Positions 37,176 through 45,623 are shown, numbered from the stretch's first letter. The stretch: DNA of 64,000 bases from Methylobacterium sp. Leaf465 (GCF_001424705.1 NZ_LMRA01000034.1:369988-433987); one strand, 5' to 3'. Program-made: numbers and translations. Notes: generated by a model not told the origin, from the sequence alone.

Positions 37176-38516
37176 TCAGTCGTCGCGGCCGGCCCCCGTC
37201 GTCGCGGCCGGCAGAAGGGCGAGGAGATCCGAAAAGTCCGGGCGCGCCGCGATGTCGGGCCCCGTGCAGGCCCGTTCCAGGTCGCGCCAGGGCCCGGAAT
37301 CGAGGCGCGCCAGGGTGAGGAGCTCGCCCAGGAGCAGCCCCCAGGCCCGCATCTCGATCCGGCGCAGGGCCGCGCCGGCCGGCCCCGCGGGCAGGGTCGA
37401 GGCGGCGCCGAAATCGCTGACGACGGCGGCGCCGTCCGTGCCGTCCCACAGGATGTTGTGGCCGTAGAGGTCGCCGTGCAGGATGCCGCGGGCGTGGAGA
37501 TGGGCGCAGGCCTCCGCGGCGGCGCGGGCGATGCGCAGGGCCGCCGCCGGCGTCAGGGCGAGGCCCGGGGCGTAGACGTCGCGGCTGCAGCTCTCCAGGC
37601 TCGGCGGCCCGGCGAGCACCCGCCAGTCCGCCGGCAGCAGCGGCATCAGCAGCCCCTCCGCGCCCGCCGGGTGGTCGACGAGGCGCCCCAGGGCGCCGGT
37701 GAGGTGCGGGTGCGCGCCGGCCGCGAGGCAGGCCGCCATCTCGCGCTCGGGCAGGCCGTCGCTGGTCATGGCACCCTTGAACAGCTTCAGGGCGACCGCC
37801 TCGGCCGGGGCCCCGCCGCGGCGCCAGAGCGCCCGGTGCACGCGGCCCGAGGCGCCCTCGCCGAGGAGGTCGCCCGGTTCGAGATCGCGCCAGGACACGC
37901 CCGGCACGTCGCGGCGCCCGGGCGCGTCATCGACGGGATTGCCCGCGAAGGAGGTCCAGGCCAGGGCCGGCAGGGTGGTCAGCCAGGGCGGCAACGCCTC
38001 CAGGCGGTTGGCGGCCAGCCGCACCAGCTCCAGGTTCGGCGCCCCCGCCAGGCTCTCGGGCAGCTGGGTCAGGGCGTTGCCCGAGAGCATGAGCTTCTGC
38101 AGGTGCGGGCGCTGCCCGAGGGCGTCCGGCAGGGCGGCGATCCGGTTGTCCGTGAGGGTGAGCCAGCGCAGGGCCGGGGGCAGGGCCTCGCCCGGCACCT
38201 CCTCGAGCCCGGTGCCGCGAAAGCCGACCTGGCTCAGGGACGGGCAATCCCCCAGGACCGGCGGCAGGCGGGTGAAGCGGCTGCCCGAGCAGAACAGCAC
38301 GCGCAGGTGCCGCAGGCGGCCGAGATCCGCCGGCAGCGCGTCGAGGTGGCTGCCGCTGAGGTCCAGGAGCTCGAGGGTGTCGGCGAGGCCGAAGACCTCG
38401 GGCGGGAATTCGGCGAGGCCGGGGGGAAAGCGCAGGGCCCGGGCCCCGGCGCAGTCGCCCCGGCGCAGGGAGGCCAGCAGGGCGGCCAGCGGGTCGGCCA
38501 ACGGGTCCTGGGTCAT
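37176..38516 (-). CDS. Leucine-rich-repeat protein kinase fusion
   Basis: A 446-residue cytoplasmic protein joining leucine-rich repeats to a eukaryotic-type kinase. Residues about 47-192 hold six or seven repeats of 22-24 residues (LELLDLSGSHLDALPADL, WLTLTDNRIAALPDALG, KLMLSGNALTQLPESLA, LVRLAANRLEALPPWL). The kinase follows at about 215-440: glycine loop LGEGASGRVH (218-227), lysine K244 in VALKLFKG, catalytic loop HGDLYGHNILWD (347-358) and DFG at 368-370. All catalytic residues are present; the C-lobe is short and the HRD arginine is replaced by glycine. No signal peptide. Such fusions in bacteria resemble ROCO-like or plant RLK logic without the receptor helix. It lies 22 bases downstream of xerC on the same strand. 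Confidence 0.9.
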   Translation of the reverse strand: MTQDPLADPLAALLASLRRGDCAGARALRFPPGLAEFPPEVFGLADTLELLDLSGSHLDALPADLGRLRHLRVLFCSGSRFTRLPPVLGDCPSLSQVGFRGTGLEEVPGEALPPALRWLTLTDNRIAALPDALGQRPHLQKLMLSGNALTQLPESLAGAPNLELVRLAANRLEALPPWLTTLPALAWTSFAGNPVDDAPGRRDVPGVSWRDLEPGDLLGEGASGRVHRALWRRGGAPAEAVALKLFKGAMTSDGLPEREMAACLAAGAHPHLTGALGRLVDHPAGAEGLLMPLLPADWRVLAGPPSLESCSRDVYAPGLALTPAAALRIARAAAEACAHLHARGILHGDLYGHNILWDGTDGAAVVSDFGAASTLPAGPAGAALRRIEMRAWGLLLGELLTLARLDSGPWRDLERACTGPDIAARPDFSDLLALLPAATTGAGRDD

Positions 38517-38538
38517 GTCGGGGGCGCGGGGAGCCGGA

Positions 38539-39591
38539 TCATGCCGCCGGTTCTAGCGCGGGTGGGGGACCGGGCGCACGGCTTTTCGCGCGCAGGGCCG
38601 CGGCCCGGCCGGCGCCGGCGCGGGGATGGGCGGCGTCGAAGGCTTCCATCAGGCGGGCGGCGTCGACCTTGGTGTAGAGCTGCGTCGTGGCGAGGGAGGC
38701 GTGGCCGAGCAGCTCCTGGATCGCCCGCAATTCGCCCTGGCGCGCCAGGAGGTGGGTGGCGAAGGAGTGGCGCAGGGCGTGCGGCGTCGCGCTCGGGGGC
38801 AGGCCCAGCCCGCCCCGCATCGCCGCCACGGCGTACTGGATGATCCGCGGCGAGAGCGGGCCGCCCTTGGCGCCGACGAAGAGCGGGCCGTCCGGCGCCA
38901 GGGCGTAGGGACAGGCCGCCACGTAGTCGGCCACCGCCGCCGCGACCACCGGCAGCACCGGCACCATCCGGGTCTTGCCGCCCTTGCCGAGCACGGTGAC
39001 GGAATCGGTGCCCGGCACGGGCGCGTCCTTCGCCCGGATCCCGAGTGCCTCCGAGATGCGCAGGCCCGAGCCGTAGAGCAGGGCCAGCACGGCGGCGTCG
39101 CGCGCCAGCACCCAGGGTTCGCGGGTCTCGCCGGCCCGCAGCTCCGGCCCGGTCATCGCCCGGGCGGCGTCGATGGGGATCGGGCGCGGCAGGCGCCGCT
39201 CCACCTTGGGCGAGCGCACGGCGCCCAAGGCTGCCACGGTGCCGTGGCCCTGGCGCTCGAGGTGGCGGGCGAAGGAGCGCAGGCCCGCCAGCGCCCGCAT
39301 CAGCGAGCGCCCGCCGACCCCGTCCGCCCGGCGCGCGGCCATGAAGGCGCGCACGTCGCGCGGTTTCAGGGCGACGAGCTGGGCGATGCCGGGCGGGCCG
39401 TGCCGCCCGGCGCGATGGGCCAGGAACTGGCGCAGGTCCCGGGCATAGGCCTCGACGGTGTTGGGCGAGAGGCGCCGCTCCCGCGCGAGTTCGTCCTGCC
39501 ACGCCCGGGCTTCGGCGCGCAGGGCCGCATCGCCGGGAAACGCCAGGGCGTCGGCGGGGAGCGGGGCGGGACCGGGTGCGGAGGATGCCAT
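38539..39591 (-). CDS. xerC: Tyrosine recombinase XerC
   Basis: A 350-residue site-specific recombinase. It has an N-terminal SAM-like core-binding domain (LSPNTVEAYARDLRQFLAH) and a catalytic domain with the arginine in SGLRISEALGI, lysine in GKGGKTRMVP, the HxxR box HALRHSFATHLL, the histidine in LLGHASLATTQ and the nucleophilic tyrosine in LYTKVDA. It probably resolves chromosome dimers with XerD at dif. The ATG at 39591 is preferred since the upstream in-frame codons reach into an intergenic repeat. About 35 residues at the C terminus are an alanine/proline-rich extension. Confidence 0.92.
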   Translation of the reverse strand: MASSAPGPAPLPADALAFPGDAALRAEARAWQDELARERRLSPNTVEAYARDLRQFLAHRAGRHGPPGIAQLVALKPRDVRAFMAARRADGVGGRSLMRALAGLRSFARHLERQGHGTVAALGAVRSPKVERRLPRPIPIDAARAMTGPELRAGETREPWVLARDAAVLALLYGSGLRISEALGIRAKDAPVPGTDSVTVLGKGGKTRMVPVLPVVAAAVADYVAACPYALAPDGPLFVGAKGGPLSPRIIQYAVAAMRGGLGLPPSATPHALRHSFATHLLARQGELRAIQELLGHASLATTQLYTKVDAARLMEAFDAAHPRAGAGRAAALRAKSRAPGPPPALEPAA

Positions 39592-39881
39592 CCGGCCACT
39601 GAAGCCCGAGAGGCGTTGACGCTCCGTTGCCGAGGGGGCGCGGGGTGGCGGAATCTGACTGCCGGGGAGGTCGGCTTCCGACCCTTTGCAGAAGCCGACA
39701 ACGTCCGCTTCCAGGTTGCTAATTAGACAGAAGCCTACGACCGGCACGGGTGGAGTTCTGCCAAACTGGTTTCGAATGACAATTCTCAGTCCCAGTCATT
39801 CGATAGAGTGGATGTGAGTAAAGTATCGATCCATAGTGCTGTGGTTCGCATGCTGCGAATTGACAGCAACAGGAGCAGGAT
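39592..39881. repeat. Repeat-containing intergenic region at the edge of a lower-GC stretch
   Basis: A perfect 9-bp inverted repeat, GTCGGCTTC at 39670-39678 and GAAGCCGAC at 39691-39699, is followed at 39713 by GTCCGCTT. This octamer recurs at 40529, 40587, 40647 and 41776 with related flanks. GC falls from about 39730 onward. AGGAG at 39871-39875 is the ribosome site of the next gene. Confidence 0.6.
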
Positions 39882-40373
39882 ATGAGAATAGTTGCTACGG
39901 CCGTGGCGTGCTTCGTAAGCGCTTCCGGAGCCTTCGCATTAGATGCACAGGACATCCACGGGACGTGGCGCCTTTCGAGTGCTACCCGGAAGATCGTGGA
40001 TACCAATGAGGTAATCGACGCTTATGGTGGTCCTCGGCCAACCGGCTGGATCAACTATGGGAAAGACGGGCGCATGATGGTGATTTGCGCTTTCGAGGGT
40101 CGCGAAAAACCTGCGGCAAACGATAAGATGACGGATGAGGATCGGGTCCGCCTCCACAAGACGTTCTTTGCTTACGCAGGCACCTTTAAATTCGACGGCA
40201 AGAAAGTCACACATGCCATTGATACGTCGTGGAATGAGGTTTGGACAGGTACGTCACAGGTCAGAGAAGTCGAGTACAGCGATAATAAACTCACACTGGT
40301 CACTCCGCCCTTTAAGTTCAATGTCGACGGCAAGATGAGCGTAATCACGCTTGTTTGGGAACGGTATCCTTGA
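39882..40373 (+). CDS. Lipocalin-like domain secreted protein
   Basis: A 163-residue protein with a signal peptide (MRIVATAVACFVSASGAFAL). The mature part opens with DIHGTWRLSSATRKIVDTN, continues with GGPRPTGWINYGKDGRMMV and ends in a beta strand with VITLVWERYP, typical of lipocalin-like (Lipocalin_5) proteins whose ligand is unknown. Its GC content and codon use are visibly lower than in the flanking genes, which together with the repeats around it suggests acquisition by transfer. The ribosome site AGGAGCAGGA is right before ATG 39882. Confidence 0.8.
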   Translation: MRIVATAVACFVSASGAFALDAQDIHGTWRLSSATRKIVDTNEVIDAYGGPRPTGWINYGKDGRMMVICAFEGREKPAANDKMTDEDRVRLHKTFFAYAGTFKFDGKKVTHAIDTSWNEVWTGTSQVREVEYSDNKLTLVTPPFKFNVDGKMSVITLVWERYP

Positions 40374-40762
40374 AACTTGAGGTTTTCAGATTCTTTTTGT
40401 CCTATAACGCCAAGCGAAATCTGGTTTTTCGAAGCATTGCGAGCGATCCGTGCGAAAGCACTTGTTACGTCCGTTTTAGCAACAGGGTGGATCAGCGCTC
40501 AGGGTGAGGTTTAAGTGTGGAGAGGAATGTCCGCTTCGGCGAGAAAGGCCAAGGGCGGCTTCCCACCCTTCTCAGACCCTTGGAAGGTCCGCTTCTCGGC
40601 AGCTACGTCGAGGATGACCCACGTCCAGGGTGGTGGATTTCCGACGGTCCGCTTTGGGAAGTGAGGGCCGAGAAAGTGGCCCTCACTCGATCGAGCAACC
40701 GCAGTGATCAGCCTTCATCCGCGTTCTCGAAGAGCAGTGTCCTGATCTGGGCCCATGAGGCG
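40374..40762. repeat. Intergenic region with GTCCGCTT repeats and hairpin
   Basis: 389 bases without a credible gene. Three GTCCGCTT copies (40529, 40587, 40647) and a perfect 8-bp hairpin TGAGGGCC-GAGAAAGT-GGCCCTCA (40662-40685) are present. This looks like remnants of a dispersed intergenic repeat family; the hairpin could terminate one of the two converging genes. Confidence 0.55.
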
Positions 40763-41134
40763 TCAGGCGATGCAAATGCCGGGAACCTCGACCTTACGGA
40801 ACAGATGGGGGCTCGCCCTCGCGCTCTCTGGATACTCCGAGAGTTTCGCCCGAAACTCGGGGTTGGCGAAGGCGGCCCGGAAATGGGCGACGGACTGCCA
40901 AACCGCATAGTTCAGAAAGGCACCGCTTCCCGCGATGCCGCGATGAAGCTGTGTCGAGATGAAGCCCGGCTGCCGTTTCATGATCGCCGCATCGCGGCTC
41001 CAGACCTCCAGAAGCGCGTCCGCGTCCTCTGGCGGGACGACGAAGGTGTTGATCAAGACGATCGGACCAGCCTCCTCGTCGGCCAACTGGTCGGCGAGGG
41101 TCACGGTGCTGTCCATTTCGATGAACGTCGACAT
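40763..41134 (-). CDS. Antibiotic biosynthesis monooxygenase (ABM) domain protein
   Basis: A 123-residue protein with a ferredoxin-like ABM domain: VLINTFVVPPEDADALLEVW, then QPGFISTQLHRGIAGSGAFL and NYAVWQSVAHFRAAFANPEF. Family members are cofactor-free monooxygenases or haem/quinone-handling proteins; the substrate is unknown. The ATG at 41134 has AGGGAG 7 bases upstream, which decides it over an ATG at 41152. It is divergent from a MarR regulator, with a perfect palindrome in between, so it is probably the regulated target. Confidence 0.87.
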   Translation of the reverse strand: MSTFIEMDSTVTLADQLADEEAGPIVLINTFVVPPEDADALLEVWSRDAAIMKRQPGFISTQLHRGIAGSGAFLNYAVWQSVAHFRAAFANPEFRAKLSEYPESARASPHLFRKVEVPGICIA

Positions 41135-41185
41135 CGGGTGCTCCCTGGGCATGCAGGCCAATGAGTTGCCTTCGTGATGCCTACA

Positions 41186-41201
41186 TGACATCATGATGTC
41201 A
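41186..41201. promoter_or_regulatory. Perfect 16-bp palindrome, likely MarR operator
   Basis: TGACATCATGATGTCA is identical to its reverse complement. It lies between the ABM gene and the MarR gene, 20 bases before the preferred MarR start, exactly where a MarR dimer would control both divergent genes. Length and symmetry fit MarR-type operators. Confidence 0.75.
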
Positions 41202-41221
41202 ATAGGGCGGTGATCTCTGCG

Positions 41222-41698
41222 ATGTCCGAAGTTTCTCGCTCCGCTGAAGCGCTGACCGATCTCGTTCTCACGCTCTTCCGGGTCAACAACGCGACGCTGA
41301 TCTGGGGCGACCGCCTGGTCGAGCCCTTCGGGCTCACCAGCGCGCGCTGGCAGATCATGGGGGCCATCGCCTATGCAGATCGGCCGCAGCCGGTGGCTTG
41401 GCTGGCCCGGGACCTCGGCGCGAACCGGCAGAACGTGCAGCGCATCGTCAACGAACTCGCCAAGGACGGCTTGGTGGCCTTCGAGACCAACCCGCACCAC
41501 AAGCGCGCACAACTCGTAGTTTTGACGACGGCAGGTCGGCACGCCTACGAAGCCGCCGTTCGGGCTTGGTTTCCGGCGGCCGGCGACTTGGCCAAAGACA
41601 TCCCTTCCGACGATCTCGCCACGGCGCTGCGTGTTCTCGGAATGCTGCGTAACAGGCTCGCGGAGAGCGGCGCCGATGCCGAGGACCGGAGCGCGTAG
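41222..41698 (+). CDS. MarR-family transcriptional regulator
   Basis: A 158-residue winged-helix regulator. The dimerisation helices flank a DNA-binding domain with SARWQIMGAIAYAD, PVAWLARDLGANRQNVQRIV (recognition helix) and a wing with NPHHKRAQLVVLTTAG, where MarR proteins usually have DRR-like residues. The start is the ATG at 41222 with AGGGCGG about 10 bases upstream; a GTG at 41210 is possible. It is divergent from the ABM monooxygenase gene, and a 16-bp palindrome lies between them. An aromatic or phenolic inducer would be usual but is not shown. Confidence 0.9.
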   Translation: MSEVSRSAEALTDLVLTLFRVNNATLIWGDRLVEPFGLTSARWQIMGAIAYADRPQPVAWLARDLGANRQNVQRIVNELAKDGLVAFETNPHHKRAQLVVLTTAGRHAYEAAVRAWFPAAGDLAKDIPSDDLATALRVLGMLRNRLAESGADAEDRSA

Positions 41699-41830
41699 CT
41701 CACGGTCGGCTGACGCCCCCGACGCCCCGGGTATCGTCCACAAGGACGGCTGCTTTCAGGGATCGCTGGCGGAACGTCCGCTTGAGGGCGAAGGGGCAGG
41801 GTCTGCTCCCCACCCATCACCGACGCAGAG

Positions 41831-41851
41831 GGGCGGGCCTAACACCCGCCC
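41831..41851. terminator. Hairpin between convergent marR and esterase genes
   Basis: GGGCGGG-CCTAACA-CCCGCCC forms a 7-bp stem with a 7-base loop between the two convergent genes. It lacks a T-run on either side, but its position fits a bidirectional terminator. A GTCCGCTT repeat copy lies just upstream at 41776. Confidence 0.5.
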
Positions 41852-41925
41852 TCGATCCGCAACGGGCCGCCGCGACGCCTCATTGCCATACAGAAGCGCC
41901 CGTCACTCGCCCCACATCCAACCCC

Positions 41926-42885
41926 TCACCCCCGGCCCATCCGGTCCCCCAAAAAATCCCAGATCCGCGCCTCGGCCCGGCGGGATTCCGGCAGGCCGAG
42001 CAGCGGGTAGACGTGCATCAGGCCGGGCTCCTCGTGATAGGCGAGGGGGGCCTCCTCCGCCCGGGCGAGGGCGGCGAGGCGGCGGGCATCGGCCACCAGG
42101 ATGTCGTGGGTGCCGCAGAAGAGTTCGATCGGCGGCAGGCCCCGCAGGGTGCCGAAGAGGGGGCTGACCCGCTCGTCCGTGAGGTCCCAGTCGCCTGCGT
42201 ACCAGCGCCCGAGGGTCCGCACGCCCGGGCGCATCAGCATCACGTCCCGGGGTTCGATCCGGGCCTGGGACGGGTCGGCGGTGGTGACGTCGAGCCAGGG
42301 CGAGATCAGGACGAGGCCGGCGGGACCGGGCAGGTTGCCTGCGCCGCCGGTCTCCCGCACCTGCATCGCCAGGGACAGAGCGAGGCCGCCTCCGGCCGAA
42401 TCGCCCATCAGGGCGATCGGCGCGCCCGGATCGGCCTCGGCGCAGGCCCGGTAGACCGCCATCGCGAAGGCGCTCGCCTGCGCGCAGGCATGCTCCGGCG
42501 TCAGCGGGTAGAGCGGCACCGTGACGGTGAGGCCCGTGGCCGAGACCAGCCGCGCGAGGAAGCGCCAGTGGAGGCGGGTGATCGGGCTCGTATAGGCGCC
42601 CCCGTGCAGGTAGATCACCCGCCCCGTGCGGGCTCCCTGGCCGGGGGCCCCGGCCCCCGTGCGCGGCGCCCGTGCCCCCGTGCGCGGCGCCAGGGTGTAG
42701 ACCTCGAAGCCGTCGCGGGTCTCCCAGGTCACGGCCAGGGTCCGGCGCAGGGCGGGCGTCGGCCGGGCCGGCCGCGGGCGCCGGGCCACCGCCGCCTCGG
42801 GGTCGCGCTCCGCCTGGGCGAAGCTGCGCCGCCGCCCGGTGAGGCGGATCGCCAGGGCGAGGAGGCGCGCGGGCAGGCTGGTCAC
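41926..42885 (-). CDS. Alpha/beta hydrolase, HSL-type esterase
   Basis: A 319-residue hydrolase of the hormone-sensitive-lipase family. The oxyanion motif VIYLHGGAYTS, nucleophile GDSAGGGLALSLA, aspartate in CGTHDILVADA and histidine in GLMHVYPLLG form a complete catalytic set. A proline/arginine-rich linker lies before the hydrolase domain. The start GTG at 42885 overlaps the stop of the GMC oxidoreductase by 4 bases (GTGA), indicating translational coupling. With the GMC enzyme it forms the minus arm of a divergent cluster. Confidence 0.9.
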   Translation of the reverse strand: MTSLPARLLALAIRLTGRRRSFAQAERDPEAAVARRPRPARPTPALRRTLAVTWETRDGFEVYTLAPRTGARAPRTGAGAPGQGARTGRVIYLHGGAYTSPITRLHWRFLARLVSATGLTVTVPLYPLTPEHACAQASAFAMAVYRACAEADPGAPIALMGDSAGGGLALSLAMQVRETGGAGNLPGPAGLVLISPWLDVTTADPSQARIEPRDVMLMRPGVRTLGRWYAGDWDLTDERVSPLFGTLRGLPPIELFCGTHDILVADARRLAALARAEEAPLAYHEEPGLMHVYPLLGLPESRRAEARIWDFLGDRMGRG

Positions 42886-44456
42886 AGCCGCCCCGCGATG
42901 GTGTCGCCGACCCGCAGGGCGTTGGCGATGATGGTCAGGGTCGGGTTCACGGCCCCGATCGAGGGGAAGAAGCTCGCATCGGTGACGTAGAGGTTGTCGA
43001 TGCCGTGGGCCCGGCAATCGAGGTCGAGCACGGAGGTGGCCGGGTCCGTGCCGAAGCGCAGCGTCCCGGCCTGGTGCGCGGTGCCGCCGATGGGCGTGTC
43101 CTTGCCGAGATAGAGCGAGCGGTCGAACAGGTGCGGGTGCACGTCGAGCTTGCCGCAGAGGTCGCGCAGCTTCTGCTTCAGGCGGGTATGCCCCTCCATG
43201 TTGCTCTCGGTGAGGTCGAGGCGGACCCGGCCGCCCTCGTAGAAGATCCGGTTCTCCGGCCGGGGCAGGTCCTCCGAGGTCAGCCAGAAGTCGAGGGAAT
43301 GCTTCGCGATCCAGTCGAAGGGCTTTTCGGGAAACCATTGCAGGAAGCCCGGCAGGCCCTCGCCGTGGATCTGGGTGCCGTCGGACTTGCCGACCATCTG
43401 GATGTGGCCCAGCGGAAAGTCCCAGTCGTCCGAACCGAAGTAGAAGTCGTTGAGCCCGAGGGTCTTCTGGAACTTCGTCGGGTTCGGGGTGCGCGAGACC
43501 GCCAGCACCGTGGCGTTGTTGTGGCGCATGTAGTTGCGCCCGACCTGGCCGGAGCCGTTGGCGAGGCCGTGCGGGTGCGCCTCGTTGGCCGAGCGCAGCA
43601 TCAGCAGGGCCGAGGAGAGGGCGCCGCAGGCCACCACCACGATGTCGCCCGAGACCGTCCGGCTCTGCCCGTCGCGCACGAGCTCGACGCCGGTGATCGC
43701 CCGCCCGCTCGGGCTGGTGAGGAGGCGCTCGACATAGGCGCCGGTCCACAGGGTGAGGTTGGGGTGCCGGGCCAGGGCCGGGTCGACGCAGATGATCTGC
43801 GCATCGGCCTTGCCGTTGGTCAGGCAGGGATAGCCGTCGAAGGCGTCGCAGCGGATGCAGGCCGAGTGCGGCAGGGCCTTCCCGTCGCGCTCGTCGAGGA
43901 GCACGCCCACCGGCAGGTGGAAGGGCCGGTGCCCCTCGCGCTTCAAGCCGTCGAACAGCTCCTGGATGCGCGGCTCGTGGGAGACCGGCGGGTAGGCGTA
44001 GGGCTTGTCCGCCGGAGGCTCGGTCGGGTCCTCGCCGCGCAGGCCGTGGACGTGGAAGAGCTCCTCCGCCGCCTGGTAGTAGGGCGCGAAGGTGTCGTAC
44101 TTCACCGGCCATTCCGGCGCCTCGCCGTCGGGGTGGCGCACCACGTCGAAGTCGCGGGCGCGCAGGCGCAGCAGCACCGAGCCGTAGACCTTGCTGTTGC
44201 CGCCCACGTAGTAGTGCAGGCCCGGGTGGAAGGTGCGCCCGTCGGCGCCGTACCAGGTCTCGGGCGCCTGGTAGCGCGCATCCACGAAGACCGCCTGGCT
44301 GTCCCAGTTCTCGCGCTCCCGCGGCAGGTAGCCGCCGCGCTCCAGGAGCAGCACCCGCTTGCCGGTCTGGGCGAGGCGCCAGGCCATGGTGCCGCCGCCC
44401 GGCCCCGAGCCCACGATCACCACGTCGTAATGGTCCTGATTCATGGGGGTTTCCAT
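42882..44456 (-). CDS. GMC-family FAD-dependent oxidoreductase
   Basis: A 524-residue flavoprotein of the glucose-methanol-choline family. The FAD-binding GSGPGGGTMAWRLAQTG lies at the N terminus; GLHYYVGGNSKVYGSVLLR, VVACGALSSALLMLRS and a C-terminal VTDASFFPSIGAVNPTLTII complete the family pattern, with the active-site histidine in GTAHQAGTLRFG. No signal peptide is evident. Bacterial members of this branch act on sugars, alcohols or choline-like substrates. The ATG at 44456 with AAGGA 7-11 bases upstream is chosen over 44444. A divergent promoter region of 217 bases separates it from the doxX gene. Confidence 0.92.
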   Translation of the reverse strand: METPMNQDHYDVVIVGSGPGGGTMAWRLAQTGKRVLLLERGGYLPRERENWDSQAVFVDARYQAPETWYGADGRTFHPGLHYYVGGNSKVYGSVLLRLRARDFDVVRHPDGEAPEWPVKYDTFAPYYQAAEELFHVHGLRGEDPTEPPADKPYAYPPVSHEPRIQELFDGLKREGHRPFHLPVGVLLDERDGKALPHSACIRCDAFDGYPCLTNGKADAQIICVDPALARHPNLTLWTGAYVERLLTSPSGRAITGVELVRDGQSRTVSGDIVVVACGALSSALLMLRSANEAHPHGLANGSGQVGRNYMRHNNATVLAVSRTPNPTKFQKTLGLNDFYFGSDDWDFPLGHIQMVGKSDGTQIHGEGLPGFLQWFPEKPFDWIAKHSLDFWLTSEDLPRPENRIFYEGGRVRLDLTESNMEGHTRLKQKLRDLCGKLDVHPHLFDRSLYLGKDTPIGGTAHQAGTLRFGTDPATSVLDLDCRAHGIDNLYVTDASFFPSIGAVNPTLTIIANALRVGDTIAGRL

Positions 44457-44673
44457 GGGGCGTCCTTCGGGATCCTGCGCCGCGGGCGGGTCGGTTCGCG
44501 GATGCCGGCACCGGAGCCTCGCTTGCGCCACGATCGCGCGCCGCGGTGCAGCATCCGATGCTCCGAACGTTTGAACCCCCGCGCGGGTGCCGCGTTCAAC
44601 CGCCGATGGCATCACGTTCTGCCGAGCCATCCCATCCCGGCGGGTCGCCCACCTCTCAGGTCAGGACCGGATC
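44457..44673. promoter_or_regulatory. Divergent promoter region of the GMC and doxX operons
   Basis: 217 bases between two divergently transcribed operons that appear functionally related. No clear -10/-35 pair can be picked out in the GC-rich sequence. No regulator gene is adjacent. Confidence 0.4.
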
Positions 44674-45168
44674 TTGATCGCACTCAGCATCGGTATCGCC
44701 TTCGCGGTCCGGCTCCTCCTGGTCCTGCTGTTCCTGCCCTTCAGTGCGCTGGACAAGATCCTGAATTTTCGGGGCGCGGTCGGCCAGGCCCGCGAGCGCG
44801 TCGCCAGCACCGGGCTCGCCCGCGCCCTCATCCTCGCGGGGCTGTTCGTCGAGGTGGTGATGTCGGCCGGCATCCTCACCGGCATCGCCGACCGGGCCGC
44901 CGCCTTCGTGCTCGCCGGCTATTGCGGCGTCACGGCGCTCCTGTGGAAGCAGTTTTGGCGCCCGGGCGACTTCTGGGCCGGCGGCGACAGCGAGGGCCGG
45001 GGCCTGTTCTGGGACTTCCTCAAGAACGTCGCCCTCGCCGGCGGGTTTCTGCTCATCACCTTCGGCACCGGGGCCGACACGGTGCGGCTCTTCCTCGCCG
45101 ACCCGCTGGCCTCGTCGCAGCCCTACCGCACCACCCCCGTTTCCACCCCCGTCAGGACGAGCCCATGA
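44674..45168 (+). CDS. DoxX-family membrane protein
   Basis: A 164-residue inner-membrane protein with four hydrophobic segments (AFAVRLLLVLLFLPFSALDK, ILAGLFVEVVMSAGILTG, AAFVLAGYCGVTALLWKQF, NVALAGGFLLITFG). The DoxX pattern of an N-terminal R-F-xx-G/A-KI type loop and a FWDFLKNVALAGG segment is seen. DoxX-like proteins often accompany oxidoreductases and may act in electron or quinone handling. A TTG at 44674 with CAGGA 8 bases upstream is the preferred start; a GTG at 44587 is possible. Its stop overlaps the next gene by 4 bases. Confidence 0.8.
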   Translation: MIALSIGIAFAVRLLLVLLFLPFSALDKILNFRGAVGQARERVASTGLARALILAGLFVEVVMSAGILTGIADRAAAFVLAGYCGVTALLWKQFWRPGDFWAGGDSEGRGLFWDFLKNVALAGGFLLITFGTGADTVRLFLADPLASSQPYRTTPVSTPVRTSP

Positions 45169-45623
45169 GCGACGAGACCGCCCCCGAAAAACCCCGCGTG
45201 CCCTACTGGCACCTCTGGACCGACGCCGAGGGCGTCAGCCACCAGACCCGCTGCGCCCTGACCGATTTCGACATGAAGTCGATGCAGCCGCCGGCCGATC
45301 CGCAATGGCAGGGCACCAAGACCCATGATGGCGCCACCGTGATGGTCACGGTGCAGCCGGTGGGCTGGACCGGCGCCTGGCACGAGAACCCGAAGCCCCA
45401 ATGGATCATCCCGCTCTCGGGGCGCTGGTTCGTCGAATCCATGGACGGCACCCGGGTCGAGATGGGGCCCGGCGAGATCTCCTTCGGGGAGGACCAGAAC
45501 ACGAAGGCGGTGGACGGGCGCCAGGGGCACCTCTCCGGCACGGTCGGGCCTGAACCCGCCGTGCTGATGGTGGTGCAGTTCGATGCGCCGCCCACCGTCG
45601 CCACCCCGTGCCGGTTCCGGTAG
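45165..45623 (+). CDS. Cupin-like protein, 152 aa
   Basis: A small soluble protein with a cupin-type beta-barrel. The motif region TGAWHENPKPQWIIPLSGRW followed by MGPGEISFGEDQN matches cupin motifs 1 and 2 in a shortened form. One histidine and one glutamate of the metal site are seen, the others are replaced, so metal binding is doubtful. The ATG overlaps the doxX stop (ATGA). In the cluster it may bind or isomerise the product of the GMC enzyme; this is inference. Confidence 0.8.
   Translation: MSDETAPEKPRVPYWHLWTDAEGVSHQTRCALTDFDMKSMQPPADPQWQGTKTHDGATVMVTVQPVGWTGAWHENPKPQWIIPLSGRWFVESMDGTRVEMGPGEISFGEDQNTKAVDGRQGHLSGTVGPEPAVLMVVQFDAPPTVATPCRFR

Noticed and set aside
38539..39591. XerC as a phage- or island-type integrase next to an attachment site
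   Set aside because: The protein has the pattern of housekeeping XerC and no tRNA or flanking direct repeats are adjacent, though lower-GC sequence begins nearby.
43005..45164. The long plus-strand extension upstream of the cupin gene
   Set aside because: It is antisense to the GMC oxidoreductase and lacks protein features; the cupin starts at 45165 with a ribosome site and an ATGA overlap.
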